From Caryophanales bacterium UBA5603 (lineage in GTDB: Bacteria > Bacillota_I > Bacilli_A > Izemoplasmatales > Hujiaoplasmataceae): a stretch of 64,000 nt of DNA. A program made the translations under genes and the position numbers. Below, piece after piece: positions 27,571 to 35,685 of the stretch. The first letter of the stretch is position 1. Each line of letters begins with the position of its first letter. The stretch spans positions 76,838-140,837 of the forward strand of contig DILB01000002.1 in assembly GCA_002424815.1 (NCBI GenBank), given 5' to 3'. The notes under the pieces were generated by a model. It did not search any database, was not told where the DNA came from, and worked only from the letters and a program-made list of their open reading frames with translations.

Positions 27571-28827
27571 ATGAAAAGAAGAGTTGTTATTACAGGAATG
27601 GGAGCTTTGACGTCAGTTGGTAATACGGTAGAAGAAACTTGGAATGCCTTGATTAACGGTAAAAATGGCATAGATTATATTCGTCAATTTGATACCACAG
27701 GTTTAAAAGTAACTGTCGCTGGGGAAGTTAAAAATTTTGACCCTTCTATCGTAGTAGGCGCAAAAGATGCTCGTAAATTGGATAGAACGATTTTACTTGC
27801 TATCTGTGCCGCACAAGAAGCATATGATCAATCAGAATTAGATAACTCAAAAATTGACCCTTATCGATTTGGAACATTCGTCACCAGTGGAATCGGTGGA
27901 TTGAATACTATTTGGGAAGAATGTACTACAGCCAACACACGCGGTTTTGATCGCGTCTCTCCTTTTTTCATTCCTAATTCTATAGTCAACCTCGTTGGAG
28001 GGCATATTGCGATTCGTTTTAAAGCTAAAGGACCTAACCTTCCCGTTGTTACAGCTTGCTCTGCTGGAACAAATTCAATTGGTGAAGCTTTTAGATATAT
28101 TCGAGATGGATATCTAGAAATAGCCTTTGCTGGTGGTGCAGAAGCGCCATTGAATGCATTAGGAATTGCTGGATTTTCAAATATGAGAGCATTATCAATG
28201 ACGAATAATCCTGAAACGGCATCGATTCCCTTTGATTTAAATCGAAGCGGCTTTGTAATGGCTGAGGGAGCTGGTGTTCTCATCTTAGAAGAATATGAAC
28301 ATGCCGTTAATAGAGGAGCTAAAATATTAGCAGAAGTTGTTGGGTATGGTTCAACGACAGATGCATATCACATGACGGCACCTGATGAGAGCGCAGAAGG
28401 AATTGACTATTGTATGCGTGATGCAATAAAAGATGCCGGAATTGATTGTAATCAAATTGGATACATTAATGCTCATGGAACTTCCACTGTTTTAAATGAT
28501 AAGATTGAAACGCTTGGAATAAAGAAAACCTTTGGAGAATATGCGTATCAATTGAATATCTCATCTACCAAATCAATGACGGGGCATTCTTTAGGAGCCA
28601 CCGGCGCGATTGAGTCAATCGTTGTTGTTAAAGCAATTCAACAAGGTATAATCCCACCAACCATTCATTACTCTTCGCCTGATCCAGATTGTGATCTTAA
28701 CTATACTCCAAATTACGCAGTCAAACGTCATTTAGAATACGGCATGAATGTTAATCTAGGATTTGGTGGCCAAAATGCTGCGGTTATCTTTAAAAAAGTG
28801 GGTGATTTAAATGAAATTAAGCATTGA
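27571..28827 (+). CDS. fabF: 3-oxoacyl-ACP synthase II
   Basis: Elongating condensing enzyme, 418 residues. Active-site C163 (TACSAGTNS), H302 (NAHGTST) and H339 (GHSLGATGA) are all present, as is the N-terminal RRVVITGMGALTSVG. GAGGAG-type ribosome site before the ATG. It overlaps fabZ by 17 bases. No fabA/fabB pair is in the operon, so unsaturated chains would need another route. Confidence 0.96.
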   Translation: MKRRVVITGMGALTSVGNTVEETWNALINGKNGIDYIRQFDTTGLKVTVAGEVKNFDPSIVVGAKDARKLDRTILLAICAAQEAYDQSELDNSKIDPYRFGTFVTSGIGGLNTIWEECTTANTRGFDRVSPFFIPNSIVNLVGGHIAIRFKAKGPNLPVVTACSAGTNSIGEAFRYIRDGYLEIAFAGGAEAPLNALGIAGFSNMRALSMTNNPETASIPFDLNRSGFVMAEGAGVLILEEYEHAVNRGAKILAEVVGYGSTTDAYHMTAPDESAEGIDYCMRDAIKDAGIDCNQIGYINAHGTSTVLNDKIETLGIKKTFGEYAYQLNISSTKSMTGHSLGATGAIESIVVVKAIQQGIIPPTIHYSSPDPDCDLNYTPNYAVKRHLEYGMNVNLGFGGQNAAVIFKKVGDLNEIKH

Positions 28828-29236
28828 TGAGATTAAAAAAATAATACCACATCGAGAACCATTTCTTTTGGTTGATGAAGTCATAGATTTCATTCCTAGG
28901 GTTAGTGGCATTGGTTTAAAATATGTTAACGCTGAAGATTTTTACTTCAAAGGTCATTTTCCAGAGTTTCCAGTCATGCCAGGGGTATTGATAACAGAAT
29001 CCTTAGCACAAATGGGCGCAATTGTTTTGTTATCTGACCCTGAGTATTCTGGAAAGTTAGTGTTTTTTACAGGAATAGAAAAAGCAAAATTTAGACGCAA
29101 AGTCATCCCTGGAGATATATTAAAATTAGAAGTAAAAATAACCCGAATGCGAGGAAGATTCGGATTTGGGAATGCTATTGCAAAAGTTGGAGAAGAAATA
29201 GCTTGTGAAGCTTCATTCTCGTTTTCAGTTGCATAA
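28811..29236 (+). CDS. fabZ: 3-hydroxyacyl-ACP dehydratase
   Basis: Hot-dog fold dehydratase, 141 residues. Catalytic H49 and E63 are present in GHFPEFPVMPGVLITESLAQ, with PHREPFLLVDEV at the N-terminus. Last gene of the FAS II operon; starts within fabF and is followed by a terminator. Confidence 0.96.
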   Translation: MKLSIDEIKKIIPHREPFLLVDEVIDFIPRVSGIGLKYVNAEDFYFKGHFPEFPVMPGVLITESLAQMGAIVLLSDPEYSGKLVFFTGIEKAKFRRKVIPGDILKLEVKITRMRGRFGFGNAIAKVGEEIACEASFSFSVA

Positions 29237-29299
29237 TTATTATCGTTTGTGAGATTGATTTTCCGCTTATTTTCTATGCAATGAAGTAGTGTAAACGAC

Positions 29300-29338
29300 A
29301 TAGGACGATGCCATTTAGGTATCGTCCTATTATTTTTT
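29300..29338. terminator. Terminator of the fatty-acid operon, probably bidirectional
   Basis: ATAGGACGAT (29300-29309) and ATCGTCCTAT (29321-29330), extendable by three inner pairs, then TATTTTTT. The minus-strand gene ends at 29340. Confidence 0.88.
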
Positions 29339-29339
29339 A

Positions 29340-30239
29340 TTAGGTAATTTGTGTCGGTTTCCACCATGTCTCTGAAGAATACGGTATAAAACCTATTGAA
29401 TAATAAAAAGTCTGATTTGATCCTACAAGTGCAAATTCTGCACCCGATAAATAGCAACGTCTTGAAGCTTCAAGAACAGCGGCCTTTCCTAAACCCATTT
29501 TTCGATATTGTGGATCAGTTGCTACAGGTTCAACCAGAGCATATTTCGAATTAGGACGATGCCATATGCCACTATATGAGACAAACTCACCAGACGGAGC
29601 TTTGATGGCAATATTTAAATCAAGAATGACATCAGGGCCTGAAAGGCTTATTCTTCGACTTTCGATTGCATCATCATCCGTCGGTTCAGGACCTTCGTGA
29701 TTGAATCCTCTCCATAAAACCCGATTGTATTTTTTTAAGTCATATTCATCAGAAAGACTCACAATTGAAAAACCCAATGGAAGGTTATATTCTGGCGATT
29801 TACCGATATCCAAAATTGCAACATGTTCTTTTTCATCGGTTGGGAGCAAGTTTTTTATGACGGCCAAATGCTGCATCTCGAAGTCGTTATCAGGGATTAA
29901 TATACGTACTGAATTAATGCTTCGAAGATTTGATAGAGAATAATCAAGAATAGCACTTTTTAGGTATGAATATCTTGGATCAATACAATAATATACATCA
30001 CCTAAATGACTTTCATAAGTTGCTAGAGCAACAATTGAATCATCATCTTTCCATAATCCAATTTTGTTTAAATGTTCTGTTTGTAAGTAGGGTAATGAAA
30101 ACATCCATTCCCATCGGCCCCAAACAAAATTCGGTGTTGATAAATTGTCGGTGTTAATTCGGATTAGAAAATCACGAACCTCTTTAAATGTTTCAGTGAA
30201 ACCAGGTACAGAGGGATAATTTTTGAATATTATTGCCAT
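29340..30239 (-). CDS. GNAT-family N-acetyltransferase
   Basis: 299 residues with the acetyl-CoA motif in its C-terminal half: EPVATDPQYRKMGLGKAAVLEASRRC, followed by GAEFALVGSNQTFYYSIGF, a usual GNAT ending. The N-terminal half (WGRWEWMFSLPYLQ...) resembles a second, degenerate GNAT fold. Acceptor unknown. Start is the ATG at 30239, behind GAGGTGA on the minus strand; a GTG 9 bases earlier lies within that ribosome site. It stands alone on the minus strand, 47 bases from the PII-like genes upstream of it, and may be read from the same transcript. Confidence 0.83.
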   Translation of the reverse strand: MAIIFKNYPSVPGFTETFKEVRDFLIRINTDNLSTPNFVWGRWEWMFSLPYLQTEHLNKIGLWKDDDSIVALATYESHLGDVYYCIDPRYSYLKSAILDYSLSNLRSINSVRILIPDNDFEMQHLAVIKNLLPTDEKEHVAILDIGKSPEYNLPLGFSIVSLSDEYDLKKYNRVLWRGFNHEGPEPTDDDAIESRRISLSGPDVILDLNIAIKAPSGEFVSYSGIWHRPNSKYALVEPVATDPQYRKMGLGKAAVLEASRRCYLSGAEFALVGSNQTFYYSIGFIPYSSETWWKPTQIT

Positions 30240-30286
30240 ATAAATCACCTCATTTTAATATAAACGTTATTATTAAACTAATTAGA

Positions 30287-30625
30287 TTATTTGTTCTCTA
30301 TAAACGGAATAGGATCAAACGAAAAACCAATTGAGTCTTCAACTTTCATTGAGAAACATAACCCTTTTGCCTCAGTCGTAACCCCATATTTTGATGTCAT
30401 TGCCTTCATTAATGCTGCTTTTTGGTCCGCAAGACAGACAATCATTAATACATCTTTTTCAGGATGAATCATGATACCGAAAAACTTTTCTTTTTCATTG
30501 GATATTGAACTTCTTCCATGAATGATAGTACCACCTCTTGCCCCAGCTTTTCTTGCTTCAGTCATTGCATCATAAGCATAACCATGATTACAGATAAAAA
30601 AGATTACATCAATATTGTTTTCCAT
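30287..30625 (-). CDS. PII-like regulatory protein 2
   Basis: 112 residues with a PII (GlnB-like) ferredoxin fold pattern: DVIFFICNHGYAYDAMTEARKAGARGGTIIHGRSS, in which the ARKAGARGGTI stretch resembles the region before the PII T-loop, and MIHPEKDVLMIVCLADQKAALMKAM after it. It is the third gene of a minus-strand operon behind the DUF1538 protein. GGAGGA lies upstream of the ATG at 30625; the frame is open further but without a ribosome site. Probably senses a nucleotide or metabolite and controls the membrane protein; ligand unknown. Confidence 0.75.
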   Translation of the reverse strand: MENNIDVIFFICNHGYAYDAMTEARKAGARGGTIIHGRSSISNEKEKFFGIMIHPEKDVLMIVCLADQKAALMKAMTSKYGVTTEAKGLCFSMKVEDSIGFSFDPIPFIENK

Positions 30626-30626
30626 C

Positions 30627-30956
30627 TTAATTGTCCTCCGAATTTTTGTGATAAAGAAAGTTATAACCGAGTTTAGATATTGAGTCGACTGAAATTGTAA
30701 ATGCCACACCGCGTCCCGAATGAAGGAAATCAAGTTTTTCCTTTAAATCTGAGAAAATGGGCTCAATATCATTATCATCAACCAAAGAAAGAATGACATC
30801 ACGATCAGTCTCTCCTAAACAAAAATAATCTAAAATTTCTGATGTTGCCGTTCCTAAACCGGGTATGACAGTTTGAAATTGAATGATACCGCCACCTGTA
30901 ATTGACGCAACAGCTTGTGAATCGTGTTTTGGAACAATAGATATCAAAATTTTCAT
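30627..30956 (-). CDS. PII-like regulatory protein 1
   Basis: 109 residues. The start MKILISIVPKHDSQAVASITGGGIIQFQTVIPGLGTATSEIL, with GTATSEILDYFCLGETDRDVILSLV, matches the diverged PII-like proteins found next to DUF1538 genes. No canonical uridylylation tyrosine context is obvious. Its ATG overlaps the stop of the DUF1538 gene by 4 bases (ATGA), and the second PII-like gene follows directly. The two may form a heteromeric sensor; this is inference. Confidence 0.75.
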   Translation of the reverse strand: MKILISIVPKHDSQAVASITGGGIIQFQTVIPGLGTATSEILDYFCLGETDRDVILSLVDDNDIEPIFSDLKEKLDFLHSGRGVAFTISVDSISKLGYNFLYHKNSEDN

Positions 30957-32437
30957 GATTTTACCTCTTTCAAATTGATTATGTCAGATTCGTCTTCTTG
31001 TTTGAAAGTACGTTTCATTCGAATGCGATAAATTAATCCTAAAATTTGAATGGTTATCAAAGGAGCAAGCGCAACAAACGCCACAAGTCCAAAGGCGTCC
31101 ATTAAAACATTAGAACCTAAAGCATTGGCGGCACCTATTGCGAAAGGTACCAGAAAAGCTGAGGTCATAGCACCGGATACTGCGCCACCTGAATCAAAGG
31201 CTATGGATGAAAAAATCTTAGGAGTAATAAATGTCAATGATATAGCTAAGGTGTACCCAGGTAACAAAATCCACCAAATACTTAAACCAGTTAATACACG
31301 AATACAAGCTAATCCAATGGCTATACTGACACCAATTGAAAGCGAAGCCATCATGAATTTTTTTGAGATTGCACCCGCAGACACCGTTTCCACTTGACGA
31401 TTTAACGCGATAACGGAAGGCTCTGCAGCAACAATGGTAAATCCGAAAATCATCCCTAAGGGAACCATTATCCAATTAACTTCCAATGAAGCGAAATAAA
31501 CACCTATGCGATATCCCATATTTACAAGACCGGCATTTGCTCCGGTCAGAAAAAGAACCAGCCCGACATATGTGTATAAAAATGCAATGAATATTTTTAT
31601 TACTCTTTTCTTATTCATCTTAAATGCAATCAGTTGAAATATTATAAAAAACAATAAAAAAGGAAGAATTGCAATGGCCATTTGAATCAGATTTTGAATG
31701 AAATAACCCAAAAAGTTTGTTTGAAAATCATTGACAGGACTAACTGGTTCGTAAAAAAACCCCAAAAAAAGAACTGCAATGATTGGTCCTATTGATGCAA
31801 CTCCAATCAAACCAAAAGAGTCTTCATCTGAAAATTTGTCACCTCTAGTTCTAGCTATTCCAAATCCAAGCGCCATGATAAAAGGAACGGCCATGGGACC
31901 CGTTGTTACGCCGCCAGAATCAAATGCAATAGGGATAAAACTTGGATTTACTATGGACAAGGCGATAGCAATCATAAATAAAATCGCATAAGCAATCATA
32001 AAAAGGGTGTTTAGACGAAATTGAGTTAATATTCTTAATAAAGCAACAATCACAAAAATGCCTACACCAATAGAAACCGAAAGAATCAATATAGGTTCTT
32101 TGACAACAGATTTGAATTGATCGGCCAAAACCCAAAGTGCTGGTTCGGCTATGGTTATCATAAAACCGACTAAAAATGCAACAAGGATAAAAATTGTTAA
32201 ATTTCGTCTTCTGATGATATATTCACCTATTGATTCAGCAATAGCGACCATAGAAAATAACGATCCGATTGAAAAAAATGAGAGCCCTATAATAAGCAGT
32301 AAAGCCCCAAAAATAAAATTTAAGATGAAATGAGGTTCAATGCCGATTGATAGACCGACAATCAGGACAATTATCGATATAGGCAAAATAACTTTTGCGG
32401 ATTCGAGTAATTTTCCAAGCAAGATTTTTTTGCCCAA
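30953..32437 (-). CDS. DUF1538 membrane protein (UmpAB-like)
   Basis: 494-residue integral membrane protein with about twelve hydrophobic segments arranged as two similar halves: IAEPALWVLADQ with FDSGGVTTGPMAVPFIMALG in the first, AAEPSVIALNRQ with FDSGGAVSGAMTSAFLVPFA in the second. This is the DUF1538 repeat. In Halomonas a two-gene DUF1538 system (UmpAB) was reported, as I recall, to act as a Na+/H+ antiporter; here both halves are in one chain. The start is a TTG, forced by a TGA directly upstream in frame and supported by AAGGAGGAG at the right distance. Cotranscribed and overlapping with two PII-like genes. Confidence 0.85.
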   Translation of the reverse strand: MGKKILLGKLLESAKVILPISIIVLIVGLSIGIEPHFILNFIFGALLLIIGLSFFSIGSLFSMVAIAESIGEYIIRRRNLTIFILVAFLVGFMITIAEPALWVLADQFKSVVKEPILILSVSIGVGIFVIVALLRILTQFRLNTLFMIAYAILFMIAIALSIVNPSFIPIAFDSGGVTTGPMAVPFIMALGFGIARTRGDKFSDEDSFGLIGVASIGPIIAVLFLGFFYEPVSPVNDFQTNFLGYFIQNLIQMAIAILPFLLFFIIFQLIAFKMNKKRVIKIFIAFLYTYVGLVLFLTGANAGLVNMGYRIGVYFASLEVNWIMVPLGMIFGFTIVAAEPSVIALNRQVETVSAGAISKKFMMASLSIGVSIAIGLACIRVLTGLSIWWILLPGYTLAISLTFITPKIFSSIAFDSGGAVSGAMTSAFLVPFAIGAANALGSNVLMDAFGLVAFVALAPLITIQILGLIYRIRMKRTFKQEDESDIINLKEVKS

Positions 32438-32661
32438 TCAACATCTCCTCCTTCAAATCTAATATGTTCAGTTTATCTTATTTTCTAACGAAATTCAATG
32501 ATAAGATTAGATATTAGTTATAATGAAACAAAGATGAAAGCGATATTACATTATTTTTTTAATTGCGTGTTGCTTATTTTTAAATAAGTTGATAATATCT
32601 TCTCAGTGAGATTAAAAGCATTGAAATCAATACAAAAATATTTTTATGGACGGTGTATTAT

Positions 32662-33099
32662 ATGATTAGACTCAGCGAATATTCTGATTCGCATTTCAAC
32701 AATGTCAAAAATATCCAGATTCATGAATTTCAAAGAGATTTTGTTTGTACGCCCGAAGATTTGATTAATCGACTTAATCAAGATCGAATAAACCACGCGA
32801 TGTGTGTCATTCTTTTTGCCGAAAATCCTTGTGGAGTATTCTTAATGAAAGAATTAGCACCCAAAGAATATTTTTTATGGGAAATGATGATTGACAAACA
32901 TTATCAAAACCGCGGAATAGGCAAAATGGCAATATCAGATTTGATAATTAAACTTAAGAATACTCATGCAAAAAAAATTTCTACAACCATTAAAAAAAAT
33001 AACAACACAGCATTAAATTTATTTCTTCGTTCGGGATTTAAAATTACTAATGAGATTGACGACAATATTAACCTTGAAATGGAAATATATTACGATTAA
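32662..33099 (+). CDS. GNAT-family N-acetyltransferase
   Basis: 145 residues, a minimal GNAT fold. The acetyl-CoA motif is MIDKHYQNRGIGKMAISDLI and the end KKNNNTALNLFLRSGFKI is typical. The pattern is close to small diamine/spermidine acetyltransferases, which cannot be confirmed by eye. The ribosome site is weak (ATGGACGG). The ATG at 32662 is preferred over an upstream GTG at 32653. Convergent with the heliorhodopsin gene, sharing its terminator. Confidence 0.82.
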   Translation: MIRLSEYSDSHFNNVKNIQIHEFQRDFVCTPEDLINRLNQDRINHAMCVILFAENPCGVFLMKELAPKEYFLWEMMIDKHYQNRGIGKMAISDLIIKLKNTHAKKISTTIKKNNNTALNLFLRSGFKITNEIDDNINLEMEIYYD

Positions 33100-33102
33100 A
33101 TT

Positions 33103-33136
33103 AAAAAGATCGATGCGGAGCATCGATCTTTTTTTA
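33103..33136. terminator. Bidirectional terminator between GNAT and heliorhodopsin genes
   Basis: GATCGATGC (33108-33116), loop GGA, GCATCGATC (33120-33128), flanked by A-run and T-run so that it works on both strands. Confidence 0.9.
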
Positions 33137-33157
33137 TATTTTATATAATATCTTTTT

Positions 33158-33949
33158 TTAAGGTTGCATTGCGCCAAAAAGTACTAGCCAAGCAAGGATT
33201 GATTTAGCAACTAAGCTTAATACAATGTAGGTACGTTCGCCATATAAGTAATCTTTCCATTTTCCAACTTTAAGATACTGTAGAATCATATTAATTGGGA
33301 AGGTGTTAAAAGCAACAAAATAAGTTCCAACAATTGCCCATACAAACCACGGTACCATGTCTAAATTTGGATTTCCGGTCATATATATAATGATTGCAAT
33401 CCACGGAGCGATACCTGCTATCGAACCCCATACAAAAGGACCCCAGTTAAGATTCTTTTTGTCTTTTCCAACGTTAAGTTGTTCCATGACAAGTCCGAAT
33501 AAATTCATCGAAGCATTCACAACGAATATTAATATCAAGGTTACAAGATCATGCATTCCAAATAAAGTAGCAATGAGCACAATCATAATGGATGAACTAA
33601 GTGCATATTCAAACCAACGGAAGCGATTGATACCTTTTTCAAGATCAAGATTATAAATCTCATTTGTTTTTTTTGGGATTGATATTAAAGCATGAGCTGC
33701 TGCAGAAAGTAATAAGAATAGAGCAACAAGAATTCCAAAGGGTAATTGAAATAATACTTTGCTAGCAGTTTCAAGAGATTGAGTTACAGGGTTATATTGA
33801 ATAAATAGTTGAGTAATTTCGGGTTGAAATTCAGCAATGTTTTGAATGACAGTTGTTGCCAAAAATAGCATCATAATACCTTGTATCAGATGCAATCCTC
33901 CCATAATCATATTAAATTTTCTTAGTTTTAGTATTTTTGTGTTTTCCAT
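33158..33949 (-). CDS. Heliorhodopsin
   Basis: Seven-helix retinal protein of the heliorhodopsin family, 263 residues from the ATG at 33949. Key positions all match the characterised family: Schiff-base lysine K249 in SLVAKSILAW with S245 four before it; counterion E114 in RWFEYALSSS with S118/S119; retinal-pocket S82 and H86 in SAAAHAL; H20 in GLHLIQG. The late stretch VGKWKDYLYGERTYI is also characteristic. Family members have the N-terminus in the cytoplasm and are slow-cycling sensors rather than pumps. The second ATG is chosen because AAGGAG then sits 8 bases upstream. Divergent from a photolyase gene. No carotenoid-cleaving enzyme is in the window. Confidence 0.95.
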   Translation of the reverse strand: MENTKILKLRKFNMIMGGLHLIQGIMMLFLATTVIQNIAEFQPEITQLFIQYNPVTQSLETASKVLFQLPFGILVALFLLLSAAAHALISIPKKTNEIYNLDLEKGINRFRWFEYALSSSIMIVLIATLFGMHDLVTLILIFVVNASMNLFGLVMEQLNVGKDKKNLNWGPFVWGSIAGIAPWIAIIIYMTGNPNLDMVPWFVWAIVGTYFVAFNTFPINMILQYLKVGKWKDYLYGERTYIVLSLVAKSILAWLVLFGAMQP

Positions 33950-34067
33950 AGACATTCTCCTTTTAATTTTTGATAGATGTATTTTCTTAAATTCATTTTA
34001 TCATATAATAGAAATGTAACAAGTGGATTGCTCACTTTTGCTCAAGCCTTTATAAAAAGGAGTCAAT
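33950..34067. promoter_or_regulatory. Shared divergent promoter region, heliorhodopsin / photolyase
   Basis: 118 bases. Plus strand: TATAAT at 34004-34009 with a weak -35. Minus strand: TTGTTA, 16 bases, TAAAAT, whose -10 lies next to the plus-strand -10. Downstream toward photolyase there is a direct repeat TTGCTCA (34028-34034 and 34038-34044) spaced 10 bases apart and an AAGTG/CACTT inverted repeat. Confidence 0.6.
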
Positions 34068-35456
34068 ATGAATGCAAATCGTATTACTAGATTAAAACAA
34101 GGATCTGAAAATCCTAATAAAAAGTATGTACTTTATTGGATGCAGCAATCCCAAAGAGTCTTTTATAATCACGCATTAAATCACGCAATTGAAATTGCGA
34201 ATCAAATAAATTTGCCATTAAAAGTATTTTTCGGGCTCACACCCAACTATCCTGATGCAAACCAACGTCATTATCTATTTATGCTTGAAGGACTTCGAGA
34301 AACACGTAAATTATTGATAGAAAACGGGATAAATTTTATTTTCAAACTTGAATCTCCAGAAAAAGCAATCATTGAATATTTAGAAGATGCTGATACACTT
34401 GTCATGGATTATGGTTATTTGAAACACCAACGTATGTGGAGACATAAAGTTTGGGATTATGCAAATCGATATCTAAGCGATCTTTGTATTGATATAGTTG
34501 ATTCGGATGTAATTGTTCCAGTGGATGTTGTTTCTAATAAGGCAGAATATGGGGCATATACACTTCGTCCGAAATTACATAAACTTTATGGAGAATACCG
34601 TGATTATTTCGGATTAAAAAAACTTAAAATTACAATGCCTACTCAATATGAGAGCGATGACGATTTATCAGATCCTATGGGTCTTATAAAAAGACTTGAT
34701 ATCGATAAAAGTGTGCTACCAAGTCGTATATATCATGGCGGATATTCTGAGGCAAAAAAACATCTTGAATATTTTATTTCTGTAAATATCAATCAATATC
34801 CATCTAGTAATGATCCGGGATACGATCGAACGTCGAAACTTTCTCTATATCTTCATTTTGGTCAAATTTCTGTCTTAGAAATATTAGAACACATTATAAA
34901 TTTATTGCATTCTAATCAGATCACACAAGAAGCATATCTTGCATTTTTTGAACAATTGCTGGTACGACGTGAGCTAGCTTATAATTATGTAACTTATCAG
35001 CAAGGGTATGATCGTTTTGAAACCATGACTGAATCATGGGCACTTCAAACGATGAGAGAGCACGATAATGACCCAAGAATTTATAACTACTCAATCGAAG
35101 AGATTGAATTAGGAAAAACTCATGACCGATATTTTAACGCGGCTATGAAAGAGGTGGTCCATACAGGATACATGCATAATTATATGAGAATGTATTGGGC
35201 TAAAAAAATTATTGAATGGACACCTTCATTTAAATCTGCATACAATCTTATTATAAAACTAAACAATCGATACTTTATTGATGGTCGAGATGCTAATTCT
35301 TATGCAGGTGTAGCATGGTGTTTTGGTAAACATGATCGGGCTTGGACGGAGCGACCCATCTTTGGAAAACTTCGATACATGAATGACAAAGGATTAGAAC
35401 GCAAATTTGAAATGAATAAATATATCGAGCGCATCGATAATATGACAAAAAATTAA
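34068..35456 (+). CDS. phr: Class II CPD photolyase
   Basis: FAD-dependent enzyme that uses light to split cyclobutane pyrimidine dimers, 462 residues. The N-terminus YVLYWMQQSQRVFYNHALNH and the C-terminus GVAWCFGKHDRAWTERPIFG then RYMNDKGLERKFEM are signatures of class II photolyases rather than class I or cryptochromes. Start ATG follows AAGGAG. It is divergent from the heliorhodopsin gene, and the two likely share regulation. Confidence 0.95.
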   Translation: MNANRITRLKQGSENPNKKYVLYWMQQSQRVFYNHALNHAIEIANQINLPLKVFFGLTPNYPDANQRHYLFMLEGLRETRKLLIENGINFIFKLESPEKAIIEYLEDADTLVMDYGYLKHQRMWRHKVWDYANRYLSDLCIDIVDSDVIVPVDVVSNKAEYGAYTLRPKLHKLYGEYRDYFGLKKLKITMPTQYESDDDLSDPMGLIKRLDIDKSVLPSRIYHGGYSEAKKHLEYFISVNINQYPSSNDPGYDRTSKLSLYLHFGQISVLEILEHIINLLHSNQITQEAYLAFFEQLLVRRELAYNYVTYQQGYDRFETMTESWALQTMREHDNDPRIYNYSIEEIELGKTHDRYFNAAMKEVVHTGYMHNYMRMYWAKKIIEWTPSFKSAYNLIIKLNNRYFIDGRDANSYAGVAWCFGKHDRAWTERPIFGKLRYMNDKGLERKFEMNKYIERIDNMTKN

Positions 35457-35565
35457 CAATTTTTATGCTACTCTCATCAAATATTTATTGAATTATTAAT
35501 TTTCTTTCTTTTCTAAAAAATCTTTAAAGGTATATAACAGAAGATATAATTATTTACTTATAAAG

Positions 35566-35590
35566 ACAGATTGTACTAAATCTGTTTTTT
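35566..35590 (+). terminator. Terminator after photolyase
   Basis: ACAGATT (35566-35572) and AATCTGT (35579-35585) followed by a run of T. It lies about 110 bases past the stop. Confidence 0.75.
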
Positions 35591-35630
35591 ATTATTAGTT
35601 TTTCGTGGAAACGATGACAAATTATCGACA

Positions 35631-35659
35631 TTGTGGTAGCATTATTTTGAAATTATAAT
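35631..35659 (+). promoter_or_regulatory. Promoter of the YfcC-type carrier
   Basis: TTGTGG (35631-35636), 17 bases, perfect TATAAT (35654-35659). The transcript would begin next to CCTC-TAGCG-GAGG (35667-35679), a 4-bp hairpin that includes the ribosome site. Confidence 0.75.
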
Positions 35660-35685
35660 ATAGGCACCTCTAGCGGAGGAATATC

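Noticed and set aside
27861..28283. Antisense frame inside fabF
   Set aside because: Mirror of conserved fabF codons, without promoter or ribosome site.
29301..29564. 14-base repeat TAGGACGATGCCAT at 29301 and 29551
   Set aside because: One copy is in the fab terminator, the other inside a GNAT coding region; a single shared 14-mer in 64 kb is compatible with chance.
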